64,000 nucleotides of DNA from Kappaphycus alvarezii (Eukaryota > Rhodophyta > Florideophyceae > Gigartinales > Solieriaceae), in assembly GCA_002205965.3 (NCBI GenBank), contig NADL03000691.1, positions 1,426,001 to 1,490,000 of the forward strand, in the 5' to 3' direction. A program made the translations under genes and the position numbers. The notes beneath the pieces were generated by a model. The model was not told the origin of the DNA. It made no database searches and saw only the letters and a program-made list of their open reading frames with translations. Of the stretch, positions 20,641-30,479 are shown in pieces. Each line of letters starts with the position of its first letter. The first letter of the stretch is position 1.

Positions 20641-21909
20641 TCCAGAGAATACCGATGGCACTCTATAACCGACAAAATGAGGGAAATAATAGATTTATGA
20701 AAGGCGGGGCACTTCAACACAACGGGCGCTAGCACTCGACCAGCCCAAAAACCGCGCGGCACCAGCTTATTTCACATCGGACCAGAAACAGGTCAATATA
20801 AAAAGGGCTACAAAACTGGCCAAAGAAGGTGCGTATGGAAAGGCTGTACAAGCTTTGCGCTTGCTAGACGTTCTACCAGATACCAGTGATGTTATCGATG
20901 CCCTTATTGATAAACATCCCCAGCAGCCCCCCAATGAAACAACTCTAGTCAGTGGGACGTTTTGTACCAACCACAGTTTCCGGGCGATCACGTAAGACGA
21001 AGACCTCGGTGATATCATGGCATTTAAACCAGGATTCTCTCCCGGAGGCTCAGGCCTAAGGGCTTGCCACCTGGTAGAATTGCTCAGATGCCTATCCTCA
21101 TTGGGGAATTCCGGCTTTTTGGCGGCTCTTACGAGACTTGTCAATGTCTTAGCAACTGGAAAAGCAATAGCCATTTTCGCTTCTTGGATCGCTGGTGCTC
21201 CACTAGCCCCGTTGGCGAAGAAAGACATGTCGCCTAGGCCAATCGCCGTTGAGGAGACGTTGCACTGATTGGTCGGTAGCTGCTTGATGAAGCGAGTGTC
21301 CCAGAAGGCGGCAGACTTCCTCCAACCTCTCCAAGTGGGTATCGCCACAAAGTCGGGTACCGACACAGTCTTGCACGGAATCCGAAGAGTAGTTCAGGAG
21401 TATGGCAGTGACCCAGCATATGGGCCATTGACGGTCGATCTCAAGAACGCTTTTAATTTGTGCAGCAGACCGTCTTTTCTGGCCGTGGAGAGACAGCTAC
21501 TCCCAGAATTACAGCCTTAGGTCTCATATTGCTACGTAAACGTGCCCGCATTCCTGTGGATAGGTAGTCACACCACAAGAAGCGTCTGCGGGACCCAACA
21601 GAGAGACAATCTCGGAGGCCTCCTCTTCGACCTGGTGCTGTACCCTATTATCCTCAAAATGCAAGAACTATTCAGTGCAGAGAAAGGGGAGAACAGAGAT
21701 TTGGCGAAGTTGTTAGTTCAACTGTGGTACCACGATGACGGGTACATTATCGGGCGCCACGACCAACACGTCCAAGCCATCGAAGTACTTCGCCCCGTGG
21801 ACGCTGAAAGCAGAGGACTGCACTTGTCGCTGCCGAAATGCACCATTTGATGTCCCACAGCCCCTCCAAGGTCAGTACAGAGTCTCTACCCAGAGTAAGC
21901 TATTTGTTG

Positions 21910-21958
21910 CGCGTAGGGGAAGGTTTAGGTGTTTTACTCTCGGAAGATATATCCGCGT
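21910..21958 (-). mobile_element. 39-bp non-LTR micro-tail with 5-bp target duplication
   Basis: The insert 21915-21953 runs from AGGGGAAGGTTTAGG to GGAAGATATATC. CGCGT at 21910-21914 and 21954-21958 flanks it. Without the insert the host frame reads YLLRVVPPS, identical to the uninterrupted copy near 17400. This is the shortest tail insertion in the window. Confidence 0.85.
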
Positions 21959-22925
21959 GGTGCCCCCGTCTTGCACCGGAAAAGGAGCGGAAGAGTTCGA
22001 TAAGATGATGGAGGGCTGTGTTCGAAAATTGGCAGGGGGGATACTGGATCCGGAAATATTCCGACAACTCCAGCTGCCGGTCACACCCAAGGATACGAAA
22101 ATCTATCTCTCGGGATCGGACTCACCTCCGCGAAGAACATCGCGGCTGCGGCGTTCTTGGCTTCTAGCTCATCATTTAGTGAGCTTTCCAAGACCTTGCT
22201 CCCAATGCCTATTAAGGAGCTAGGAACATACGAAGCAGCTGCAGATGCCCATCGGAGGTGGTCGACCTCTTGCCTACCGTCTGGGATTATCCTGTTCAGT
22301 GTAATTTGCTCGCAAAGAACACCATCGCAAAAGTCGCTGACGGACGCAATCCATGAAGCAGTGCAAGAACGAATTCCTCTTGGGGATTCGAGGAGGCAGG
22401 CGTTTCGGGCGTCTATGGCCCTCCCGGGAGATAAGGAATGGGTGTCTTGTCCCCCATGCCCCGGACTACAGACAAGCATTGAACCTCGAGAATTCTCGGT
22501 GTGGCTTCAATACTACTGTCAAGTCCACTTTTCACCCTGGCACGCCATGCCCGAGAAGGAATTGCCCGGAAACACTCGATGTACATGGCGATCATCTGAT
22601 GCACTCCTTGCATGGAGCCCACAGGATCAACCGACATGATCGCCAGGTAACCCTTCTCGCAAAAGACCTCGCAAGAGCTGCTCGTCATCCTGTCGTAGAG
22701 CCACCCCATGGTCTCCACCGCACGAGACCCGACAGACAGGCAATGGGAAGCAGCGGAGGGACCGATTTTTTTGATGTAACCTTCGTGAATCCCTCGCTCC
22801 CTACAACATGAGAGTGAGGGCCTTCAAGCTGATATCCTCTCTGAATGCGGCGCGAAATTCAAAGCAGAGAAGATATTAATCTTTTATCGCGACCTCCAGC
22901 AGAGGTAAGCTCGTGCCAGCCTTCA

Positions 22926-23009
22926 CTCTTGGAGGGTTAGCCGCGTGGATATAACCGACCACATCTTCCATGCATGAAAATAACCCAACATTTTCCCCTC
23001 TTGGAGGGT
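22926..23009 (+). mobile_element. 60-bp diverged non-LTR micro-tail with 12-bp target duplication
   Basis: The insert 22938-22997 aligns loosely with the tail family (GGATATAACCGACCACATC, then AAAATAACCCAACATTTTCCC). CTCTTGGAGGGT at 22926-22937 and 22998-23009 is a perfect 12-bp duplication. Removing it gives TLGGWNPDA, the expected host frame. Its low similarity to the other tails suggests a second subfamily. Confidence 0.75.
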
Positions 23010-23302
23010 GGAACCCGGATGCATGTGCAGTGCTAAATGATGTGGCAAGCAACGTGGCCGTCAGGGCATTGGAGGCTTACGGGAAGGTTCGGGGGGGGGT
23101 TGATGCAAAATCACGCTGCAGCGGCCGTCATGTACAATGCGGCCTGCTTGATGGCTGGCCTGGAGGTAGCATTTTAGGGAGCGTTATTCCTTCCCCATTA
23201 CTATGTCGGTATACCATTTTGAGTCGACTGTGGTTGTCTGGAAAACCACGGGATAGATCGGATATACCTTCCAAGAGTACAACACTCAACCCTTTTTCCC
23301 GG

Positions 23303-23460
23303 CTTGCTTGATAGCTGACCTGAACGTGGCCTTTTAGGGACCGTAGTTCCTTCCCCATTACTGTGTCTGCATACCTGTTTGGGTCGATTGTGGTTGTCAG
23401 GAAAACTGTGGGATAGGTCGGATATATCTTCCAAAGTAAAACACCTAAACCTTTCCCGTT
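23303..23460 (+). mobile_element. Second non-LTR tail in tandem
   Basis: It directly follows the 3' end of the long copy. It covers TTGCTTGATAGCTGACC, the stop, and a diverged 3' untranslated region ending AACCTTTCCC. It differs from the adjacent tail at many positions, so it is an independent insertion rather than a duplication. Its 3' end abuts a minus-strand reverse transcriptase fragment. Confidence 0.75.
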
Positions 23461-23805
23461 CTGGCAAAGAGAGATGCAGACCCCTGCTGGTGGCGTCAAG
23501 AGACGAGAGGATTTCAACTGCGCGGCGGAGTTGATATTGGCGCGCGATGATATATCCGTCGTCATGGTACCAGAATTGGAGCAGCATGCGGCCCTTAAGT
23601 TCGTCTTCCTCGTCTTGGGAGCCAAACAGATCTTGGATCTTGAGTATAACGGGATGCAGAGCTAAGTCGAAGAGCAAGCCGCCGACGTTGTCCCCTTTTT
23701 GTGTCCCTTGCATGCTTTTGCTGGTATGGCCGCCGATCCACAGGTAAGCTGGCTCGAGAGCATAGCAGTACGAGATCCATAGTAGTAACTCTGGGAGGAG
23801 GGTTT
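23461..23805 (-). pseudogene. Reverse transcriptase fragment of non-LTR element, minus strand
   Basis: The minus strand reads SYCYALEPAYLWIGGHTSK (frame 1), then MQGTQKGDNVGGLLFDLALH (frame 2), LLQFWYHDDGYIIARQ and SSLDATSRGLHLSLPE. It corresponds to the palm of the long copy at 21525-21840. The active site is again Y-H-D-D. It is cut off by the tail at 23460 and on the other side by a hairpin repeat near 23813. Confidence 0.75.
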
Positions 23806-23812
23806 AACAATG

Positions 23813-23892
23813 TCTCTGTTACACCACTGTGTAATAGAGACTTGTTCGCTGTCGCTATTCCGGATCTCTATTACACAGTAGTGTAACAGGGA
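23813..23892. repeat. Hairpin repeat with 24-bp arms
   Basis: Arms at 23817-23840 and 23865-23888 are inverted copies with one mismatch (TGTTACACCACTG versus TGTTACACTACTG). They are separated by 24 bp. Pairing may extend four bases outward. It lies at the broken edge of a reverse transcriptase fragment. It could be a tiny inverted-repeat element or a strong hairpin. Confidence 0.8.
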
Positions 23893-24057
23893 AACTGTCT
23901 CGTCTTGAATGATTTTAGAAATTTGATTTTCCTTCAATGTTTTTATTTGACGAGGAGCCCCACGTCATCGTTTTTGTTTACGTAGTTATATTCTAGATAG
24001 TACAATTCTATAGTTACACCTCTTTTTTCTAGTAAGTTCTACTGAGCTAACAGAGTA

Positions 24058-24231
24058 TAGAATTTCTAGAGTAGAGTTACCGTACTGTCTATAAAAGGGG
24101 GGGCTCATCTGGATTTTTGTGGGAATCCAGGTGCACTCCATACACCCTTTGCCCTCAACTTTCTGAAACCCATTACCATCGCTTCAACTGTTCCTTCAGC
24201 AGCGCCCCGGCTGCCTCCCTCTCTGTTTCAC
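24058..24231 (+). repeat. LTR-like direct repeat of element B, left copy
   Basis: It matches 28312-28482 with few differences (shared TTTCTAGAGTAGAGTTACCG, CTATAAAAGGGGG, ACCCATTACCATCGCTTCAA). CTATAAAAG at about 24090 is a likely TATA box. The full LTR limits are not clear because the right copy is only a fragment; the true LTR may extend on both sides. Confidence 0.65.
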
Positions 24232-25083
24232 TGGTAGCATCTCTTTCGCCGGTTCCGCTGCCTTTTCGCTTTCATCTTTCTCTAGCTCGAGGTTTTCTTA
24301 CACCTGTATTTTTTGGGGTTGTTGATTTTCTGGAAAAATTTTGCTGACAGGGCTACTGTAAGCAATATCATATACTGTACTTGTGGGCTGGAGTGCCAAG
24401 TACAGGAGAGTATCTGTGGGCTGGAGTGCCAGGTACTCTAAAACCCATTTTTCTACGCAGGTCGCGGTTACTAATTGGAGAGCTACGTAACGAGGAACTT
24501 GGGGTGCATCCTAGTCTGCGTTCTCTAGGTTATTCTGTTCAGGTAGCGTGCAGGCCTCACGAAGCTGCGTGATCCTTTTCAGAATACTTATACTGGACAG
24601 TTAGGCTTAACTAAGTTGACTTAGTAAAGCCGTTCTTCTGACCAAGTCCCCATTTGAGGGTCCCCTCACAGTATTCCTATACAATCCTATTGCACTCGTT
24701 GGCTGTTAGCTAGGTGCACCGACTGGGTCACGGGTTCAGATAACGCTTCATAGGGTTGACTTGGACTGGACTTGGACTAAGGGGTACGTGCTCAGAAAGG
24801 GTATTCTTTGGTTATTCGCTAGCTGAGAGTCGGCTTGAGAGGCTTTCCTGTAGGGTAAGGACACCGATCGCGGTCTACATAGGGGACTGGTGGGGATATC
24901 CCGAACGGATTGCTGAGTCACATCGGGGTGTAGGTGTTATTAAAGCTGCTGGTGAGTCACTCTCTTCGCGGGTAGGGAGCCAACCCGTCGTCCAGGGACG
25001 AATCCCTTGCAGATTTCAACTTCAAGTGCTTGTATTCAAGTTTAGGTGTTATTGTAAGGCTCTTAGTGAGAGGTTCGTTGAAC
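24232..25083. other. Untranslated leader or LTR remainder of element B
   Basis: It holds two copies of TGTGGGCTGGAGTGCCA (near 24383 and 24415) and no credible gene. It lies between the TATA-bearing repeat and gag, so it is probably LTR remainder plus leader. No convincing primer binding site could be chosen. Confidence 0.4.
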
Positions 25084-25878
25084 ATGTCTTTCTTCAAACC
25101 AAATAAGCCTGTGTTGTTCGATGGGACTCGAGATGCGTTAACGGTTCGTTCATGGTTGCATTCAGTCGAAAAATACCTGAGACTTATTCAGGTGGGCCAT
25201 GAAGAAGTCATCAGTGCCCAGAATGCTATCGACTTTGCCTCAACATTCATGACCGGATCTGCCGCAAACTGGTGGTATACAGTTGTGTCCGAGAATGCTG
25301 TTCCTCCTACATGGGAAGCTTTCAAACTCCTTGTTGAAGCAGAGTTTGTCCCGCAGGACAGTGTCATTCGAGCTCGCGACAAACGTACCAAGATCCGCCA
25401 GAAAAAGAGTGTGGCTGCGTAACTCTCAGAGTTCAGGAATTTGGTTATCAATATTCCCGGTATCAGTGAGTCGGAAAAATTGGCGCGGTTTTGTGAAGGT
25501 CTCAAACCACACATTCTGTTGGAGGTTCGTAAAGGAAACCCATCCAAGTTTGAAGCTGCGACTACCATTGCTCTCAACGTTGACGGAGCATTTTATGGTG
25601 CAGAGTTCTTCACTGGCAGAGGTTCATTTCACGTCAATCAAAATGCCTCAGGTCCTATGCCGATGGAGATCGGAAACCTTGAACGTAAAAACGATGGGCA
25701 GCGTCAGAAAAACTTGATGGATACCCGATGCTTTACGTGCCAAAAGGTGGGATGTAGACCTTGGAAACACAAAAGAGGAAACGGAAATCAAGGTAACAGG
25801 GGAGGTACTCGCATAGCGGCGAACAATACACAGGCAGGACACAGTAATGGTTTGAATGGCTTTGACTCGGGAAACTAG
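25084..25878 (+). pseudogene. gag: Ty3/gypsy gag (element B) with in-frame stop
   Basis: The frame starts MSFFKPNKPVLFDGTRD, a typical Ty3/gypsy capsid start with a region resembling RSWLHSVEKYL. It continues through FASTFMTGSAANWWYTV. TAA at 25420-25422 interrupts it, and the same frame goes on to SEKLARFCEGLKPHILLEVR and a nucleocapsid-like CFTCQKVGC..WKHKRG. In that last motif the His and last Cys of a CCHC knuckle look exchanged. It ends at 25878. Apart from the stop the frame is intact, so loss of function is recent. Confidence 0.75.
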
Positions 25879-25892
25879 TTGGTCCACCAGAC

Positions 25893-28312
25893 TTGGTGAA
25901 CACTCAGGTGAGACCAGTCGTGAGTGTGAAAAGAAGTCCAAGTGAGCAGAGTGAAACTGTTGTGGACATCACCGGAGCTAAATTCTCAGAGGACAGGGAA
26001 AAGTCGAGAATCTCCGAAGCCGAGTCTAATGGAATCACGTCTAGTCATGATGACAGCATCCCCACTGATGGACCAATACCAGTGGAGCCTTTGTTAGTTC
26101 TTGAAGGTAGACTGAATGGAATAGCATTCAAAGTACTAAAGGACGATGGATGCAATACAAACGTGGTTTCAGCCGAGTTTCTGAGGCGAAAAAGGAACTT
26201 GTTTGAGATTCGGCGTGAACGAGTCACTGAGGAAGTATCTGAGATCATTTCCAACGGAACCATTAAGTTAGGCGAGCATACATATACTTCTAGTTGGCCT
26301 GTGTCCCAAACTAGGTATGATGTTCTGTTGGGAATGCCGTGGCATGTTGCCCACAATCCACGTGTCGACTATCGGAAACGAATTGTGATGGTGAAAGATG
26401 CTTCCATTCCAGTGATTGATTCCAATGAAGAAAACCGAATTGAGGTGTCCAATTTGGGATTGAAGAAATTTAGACGAATGCTGAGGTATGGGGGTGACTT
26501 CGAAGTATTTCAGTTACTTGAAGTTCACAGTATGACAGGAGTGGCATATTCAAAGTTTGATGGAAGACTGAGCAGATTACTGGATAATTTCAAAGAGGTC
26601 TTTCAGGATGAATTGCCAAAAAGGCCTCCTTCGATTCGATCAGTTGATCATGAGATCAAAGTGGAGGAAGGAGCAAAGGCACCTCATCGACCTTTATTCC
26701 AGTTGTCTCCATCCGAACTTAGGGCAGCAAAAGAGTACGTTGAGTCTCTTCTGAGGAAAAGGAAGATCAGGTCCAGTAAATCACCATATGGAGCACCACT
26801 TTTCTTTGTGAAAGAAAAGGATAGAAAACTTAGAGGTGTTGTCGATTATCGCGCTTTGAATCGCATCACCAAAAAGAATAATGCTCCACTCCCTCGTTCT
26901 GATGAAATGTTCGATCGACTTGGAGATGCGATATTTTTCTCCAAGCTTGATCTGAAAACCGGATTCAATCAGATAAGGGTGAAACCAGAGGACATCGAAA
27001 AGACTGCGTTCAATTCAAAGTATGGGCAATTTGAATATCTTGTTATGCCAATGGGGCTTTGCAACGCTGCTGCTACGTTCCAAACTTTGATGAAACAGAT
27101 CTTCTATGATTGCATCGATGTCTTTTCGGTTGCCTATATGGATGATCTTCTTATATTCAGTAAGAATGAGGAAGAACATTACGAACATCTGGAAATTGTA
27201 TTAAAGAGACTTAAGGACCACAAGCTGTACATCTCTCCGAAGAAATGCTCTTTCTTTCAGACTGAGCTGGAGTTTTTGGGTTTAATAGTCAGGAGGGATG
27301 GCATTCGTGTCAATCCTGAGAAGGTCGAAGTCCTAAAACTTGGCGGAAACCTGAATCTCCAACGGAGTTGAGAAGTTTCTTAGGTCTAATACAGTTTTTT
27401 CCGTAGGTTCATTCAGAAGTTCTCGGCAATTGCTGCACCTCTCACAGATCTGACAAAGAATGGTCGAGGTATTGGGAAATGGGACCAGCAGTGTGATAAA
27501 GCTTTTCAGAACCTAAAGGAAGCGATGACGTTGGCTCCAATTTTAGTCGCTCCCAATTGGAACAAGCCATTTCGTGGTCATGTAGATGCTTCACAGCTTG
27601 CTGTCGGTAGAACTCTAACCCAGTTGGATGGAATGGAAGGGATCGTGTAATTTCTTTCTATTCAAAGAAACTTTCACCAGCAGAGTCGGACTACACTGCA
27701 AATGACAGAGAGCTTCTGGCTTTGATTAATTTTATGGGAAGATTCAGGTGCTATCTTGAAGGTTTCGAATTTGAGATTTTCACAGACAACCATGTGCTTA
27801 AGAGCTACTTCACAAAACCGAGACTGAGTCGGAAAGAAGCATGTTGGTTGGAAACTCTCGGTAACTTTGGAATCTTTCCCATCACACTGAAGCCTGGAAG
27901 AATTCACGTCTTGGGAGACGCATTATCCCGAGCTCCGCACGTGACTAGAGGAGACCGCGACATCTCAGTGAATGACTTTGAAGTGCCCTACCTTGACGTT
28001 GATCAGATCATTCCTCGGCATGATCACGACCAGTTCTTTGGTCCAGTGGTAAAAGCCATGGAAGGAGAATGGCCAGAGAATATGGTTCAGAAGCAGAAAC
28101 TTGAAAGAATTCTGCTAATGTTCCGAAAAGATGGTTCGAGGCTGTTTTACAATGGAAAGTTGTACGTACCAAGAAGGTCAGTTTCGGATATTTTGCAAAT
28201 TGCTCACGACTCTAAAGTTGGTGGATATTTTAAATTTGCGAAGACACTGTCCAGATAAGATAACTTCCATTGGAAGCATAAGAGCCGGGATGTTCGAAAG
28301 TATTGTGAAGGA
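25893..28312 (+). pseudogene. pol: Ty3/gypsy pol (element B): protease, RT, RNase H, start of integrase
   Basis: The long frame 25893-27371 is in a different phase from gag. It has a protease-like LKDDGCNTNVVS, where DSG would be expected. The reverse transcriptase has GVVDYRALNRIT, FSKLDLKTGFNQI, MPMGLCNAAATFQ and active-site YMDD (27138-27149), then SFFQTELEFLGLIV. A frame change near 27340 leads to TELRSFLGLIQFFRRF. RNase H follows with GHVDASQLAVG, NDRELLALI and FTDNHVLK (27720-27800). Another frame change lies near 27640. The end reads ISDILQIAHDSKVGGYF, the start of the integrase zinc-binding domain, and stops at 28312, where sequence jumps to an LTR fragment. Most of integrase is deleted. 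Confidence 0.85.
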
Positions 28313-28482
28313 TAATTTCTAGAGTAGAGTTACCGTACTGTCTATAAAAGGGGGGCTCATCTGGATTCTTGTGGGAATCCAGGTACACTCCATACATCCT
28401 TTGCCCCCAACTTTCTGAAACCCATTACCATCGCTTCAACTGTTCCTTTAGCATCGCCCCGGCTGCCTCCCTTTCTGTTTCA
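28313..28482 (+). repeat. LTR-like direct repeat of element B, right fragment
   Basis: It repeats 24060-24231, including the TATA-like CTATAAAAGGGGG. It joins abruptly to pol on the left and to a minus-strand reverse transcriptase fragment at 28483. Element B therefore ends in a deletion or recombination joint, not in a complete LTR. Confidence 0.7.
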
Positions 28483-29115
28483 GAGGGTCCCGACAGCTTC
28501 GAAGAAAGCAGTGGGATTGCAGAGGTTAAACGCGTTTTTCGGGTCAACAGTCAGCACGTCGTGTGCGTAGTCCAATCCAAATTTTTGAACAACCCATCGA
28601 ACGCCGTGCACAACTGTGTCTATTCCAGTTCGAATGGTAATCCCCATTTGGAGGGGCTGAAGGTACTTGGCTGCCTTCGGGGCATCCAGCTTCATGAGGA
28701 AACTGCCTTCCAGTCTACGTAGCTTCTCACCGACAGCAATTGGTCGGGTTGGGTTGTCCTTTTCAGCCAACGACGCAAGGAGCGCGTCTGCTATCGCCGA
28801 AGCCAAATCTTCCGAAGATGTACCTGCGGCGAGAATGTTCACCACCCTTATGAGGGGAACGTTTGGGTGTTTTACTCTTGGAAGATATATCTGATCTATC
28901 CCATAGTTTTCCAGACAACCACAATCGAATCAAAAAGGGTATACCGACACAGTAATGGGGAATGGACTAAGTTCCCTAAAATGTTACCTTCAGGCCAGCA
29001 ATCAAGGAGGCCGCATTGGACATGACGGCTGCTGATGAATGCAGCTAGGAATCCACACTATCCAGACCAGGATGGGGCTCGCAACAGTTCAACCGAACGC
29101 AATGGTTTAAGGCCC
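28483..29115 (-). pseudogene. Reverse transcriptase fragment of non-LTR element, minus strand
   Basis: It reads KPLRSVELLRAPSW (near 29100), CGFLAAFI, then after a tail insertion RVVNILAAGTSS (28840). TRPIAVGEKLRRL, LQPLQMGITIRTGID and LTVDPKNAFNLCNP follow, down to 28484. These are the finger and early palm blocks of the long copy at 21040-21475. The frame is open from 28845 to 28483. It is probably the continuation of the N-terminal part at 30480-31960, separated by the solo LTR. Confidence 0.75.
28850..29037 (-). mobile_element. 180-bp non-LTR tail inside reverse transcriptase fragment
   Basis: The insert is 28854-29033, with fixed end GGGGAACGTTTGGG on the left and GACATGACGGCTGCTG on the right. 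ATGA at 28850-28853 and 29034-29037 is a short target duplication. The host frame reads FLAAFI then RVVNILAAG across it. Confidence 0.75.
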
Positions 29116-30478
29116 AAACTTCTGATGTGCGCAAAATTTGCACTCGAAAAAATGTAGAAGAGGACCAAATTTGGATATAGTATCGGAATTTGGAAGATAG
29201 TTTTAAAGTTTCTGAATTTGGAAGATATTTTTAATTTGGATGAATGTGGAAAAATCATGGGTTGATTTTTTTATTTTAGGACACGACGTCATTAATAGAT
29301 TTCATTACTGTACAGGTCCTAGGTCGTCATACTTTTCGCAGACGTCGCAGTATTTAAAGTTCGACATCGACGTCGTTGCGGCAACCTTCGGCCATCAGCT
29401 GCCCTATCGGCTCACCCCTTCTTTTTGCCCTTAACATGACCAACCTCCGCCCTTCCCTCACCATCAAGAAGTCATCCCCAGGCCGTCGTTTACTCAACGC
29501 TTTGGCCCTGATGGCAAATGATCCAGCCGTCTACGATGATTACTGTAGAAGGTTGGACCGGGAATGCGTTCGGGAGTGGGTCCACCGAAACTGCTTCGAG
29601 CAGGCAGAAGATGCAGAGGGAGAAGAGGAGTTAGAGGAAGAGGGGAAGAGGAGGAAGAGGGGGATGAACAGGAGGACTGGGTGGACCCGTGAGAGCCACT
29701 AGTGTAATACGGTCGGAGAGCTCTCACGGAGAACGAAGCGGAGACTGAGGGAGTAATTGTGAACTCTGATTCTTCTGACGAAGATGCAGAGAGTAGTGAA
29801 GAGAAGGATGAGGAGAATGAGGGGGAGGGAGACATGAAAGTGCTAGATTAGTGGGAAAGGAGCCAGAAAATATGTACCAGGTTGTCCCGACTTTTGAACC
29901 GGATGGGGGCATCCTCATTGGTCTAGATATTTGGCAGGAGGCAATGGAGAATTCTAAGCCGTTCGCGGATATTTGTTTGGACTGCCTGGGTGGAATGGAT
30001 ATTTTGGGAAAACTGTTTGGACCTGATATAGAGGACTAAGATATTAAGGAAAGAATATGGATATTTATCCTGATAGTACCTGATGTTAGTCTTTCTCGTT
30101 CATAAGAATCCATTTGATGCATTTATGGCTTTCAGAATGTTTCTTTGATACTTTAAAGTCAACGTAAGCTGAGTAAACCTCTTCCTCTTGTGGAGGTCAA
30201 GCAAGTCTCCAGAGAACTTCAAGTCAGGTCCCGAGCAGTAGGAAGATGGGAGTCAACCTCAGACCCAAGAAAAATTTTTCGTACGCTGGTCACAGAGCAT
30301 GAGTGATAGGCCCTGTCCCTTCCATACGTTCTTGTAGCCCTTTTGGTTGGCTTCCTTATCCACTCCTTTTTGTTCGTTCAACTATACCACGGTAGCACTT
30401 TTTTCGCTTGCAACACCTCTTTCTTCGGGTAGTTGGTTCAGAATATATGTTCTCCCGAAGATTTAACCCTATAAACTT
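29116..30478 (+). repeat. Solo LTR (B-site), relative of element A LTR
   Basis: It matches the element A LTR in order: GTATTTAAAG promoter-like word near 29350, the LTR ORF, the CTTCAAGTCAGGTCCCGAG block near 30210, and an end GATTTAACCCTAT near 30472. AAACTT at 29116-29121 and 30473-30478 probably marks its target duplication, giving an LTR of about 1350 bp. It lies in a minus-strand non-LTR copy. It is much more diverged from element A LTRs than they are from each other. Confidence 0.75.
29436..30039 (+). pseudogene. LTR-encoded acidic ORF, diverged and broken copy
   Basis: The frame starts MTNLRPSLTIKKSSPGRR, aligning with MSNLRPSVPISKNRPSR of element A, and stops after 88 residues. Downstream in another phase it reads MYQVVPTFEPDGGILIGLDI, then PFADICLDCLGGMDIL and a stop at 30039, matching the C-terminal block of element A LTR ORF. 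The conserved ends with a variable acidic middle support one ancestral protein of about 190 residues. Confidence 0.65.
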
Positions 30479-30479
30479 T

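Larger units (their letters stand above)
20650..23302 (+). mobile_element. Longest non-LTR element copy: reverse transcriptase to 3' end
   Basis: The plus strand reads YFTSDQKQVNIKRATKLAKE then GAYGKAVQALR (20770-20870), FKPGFSPGGSGLRACHLVEL (21025), RPIAVEET (21238) and PLQVGIATKSGTD (21330). LTVDLKNAFNLCSRPS (21430) and RDNLGGLLFDLVLYPII (21605) follow, then WYHDDGYIIGRH (21728), LHLSLPKC, and VVPPSCTGKGAEEFDKMMEG (21962). The C-terminal part has SQKSLTDAIHEAVQERIPLG, CPETLDVHGDHLMH and GGTDFFDVTFVNP (22762), then TLGGWNPDA (22925/23010) and HAAAAVMYNAACLMAGLEVAF with a stop near 23177. The 3' untranslated region ends at 23302. This order matches reverse transcriptases of non-LTR elements with a C-terminal restriction-like nuclease. 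Stops and frame changes make it inactive, and two micro-tails interrupt it. Confidence 0.85.
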
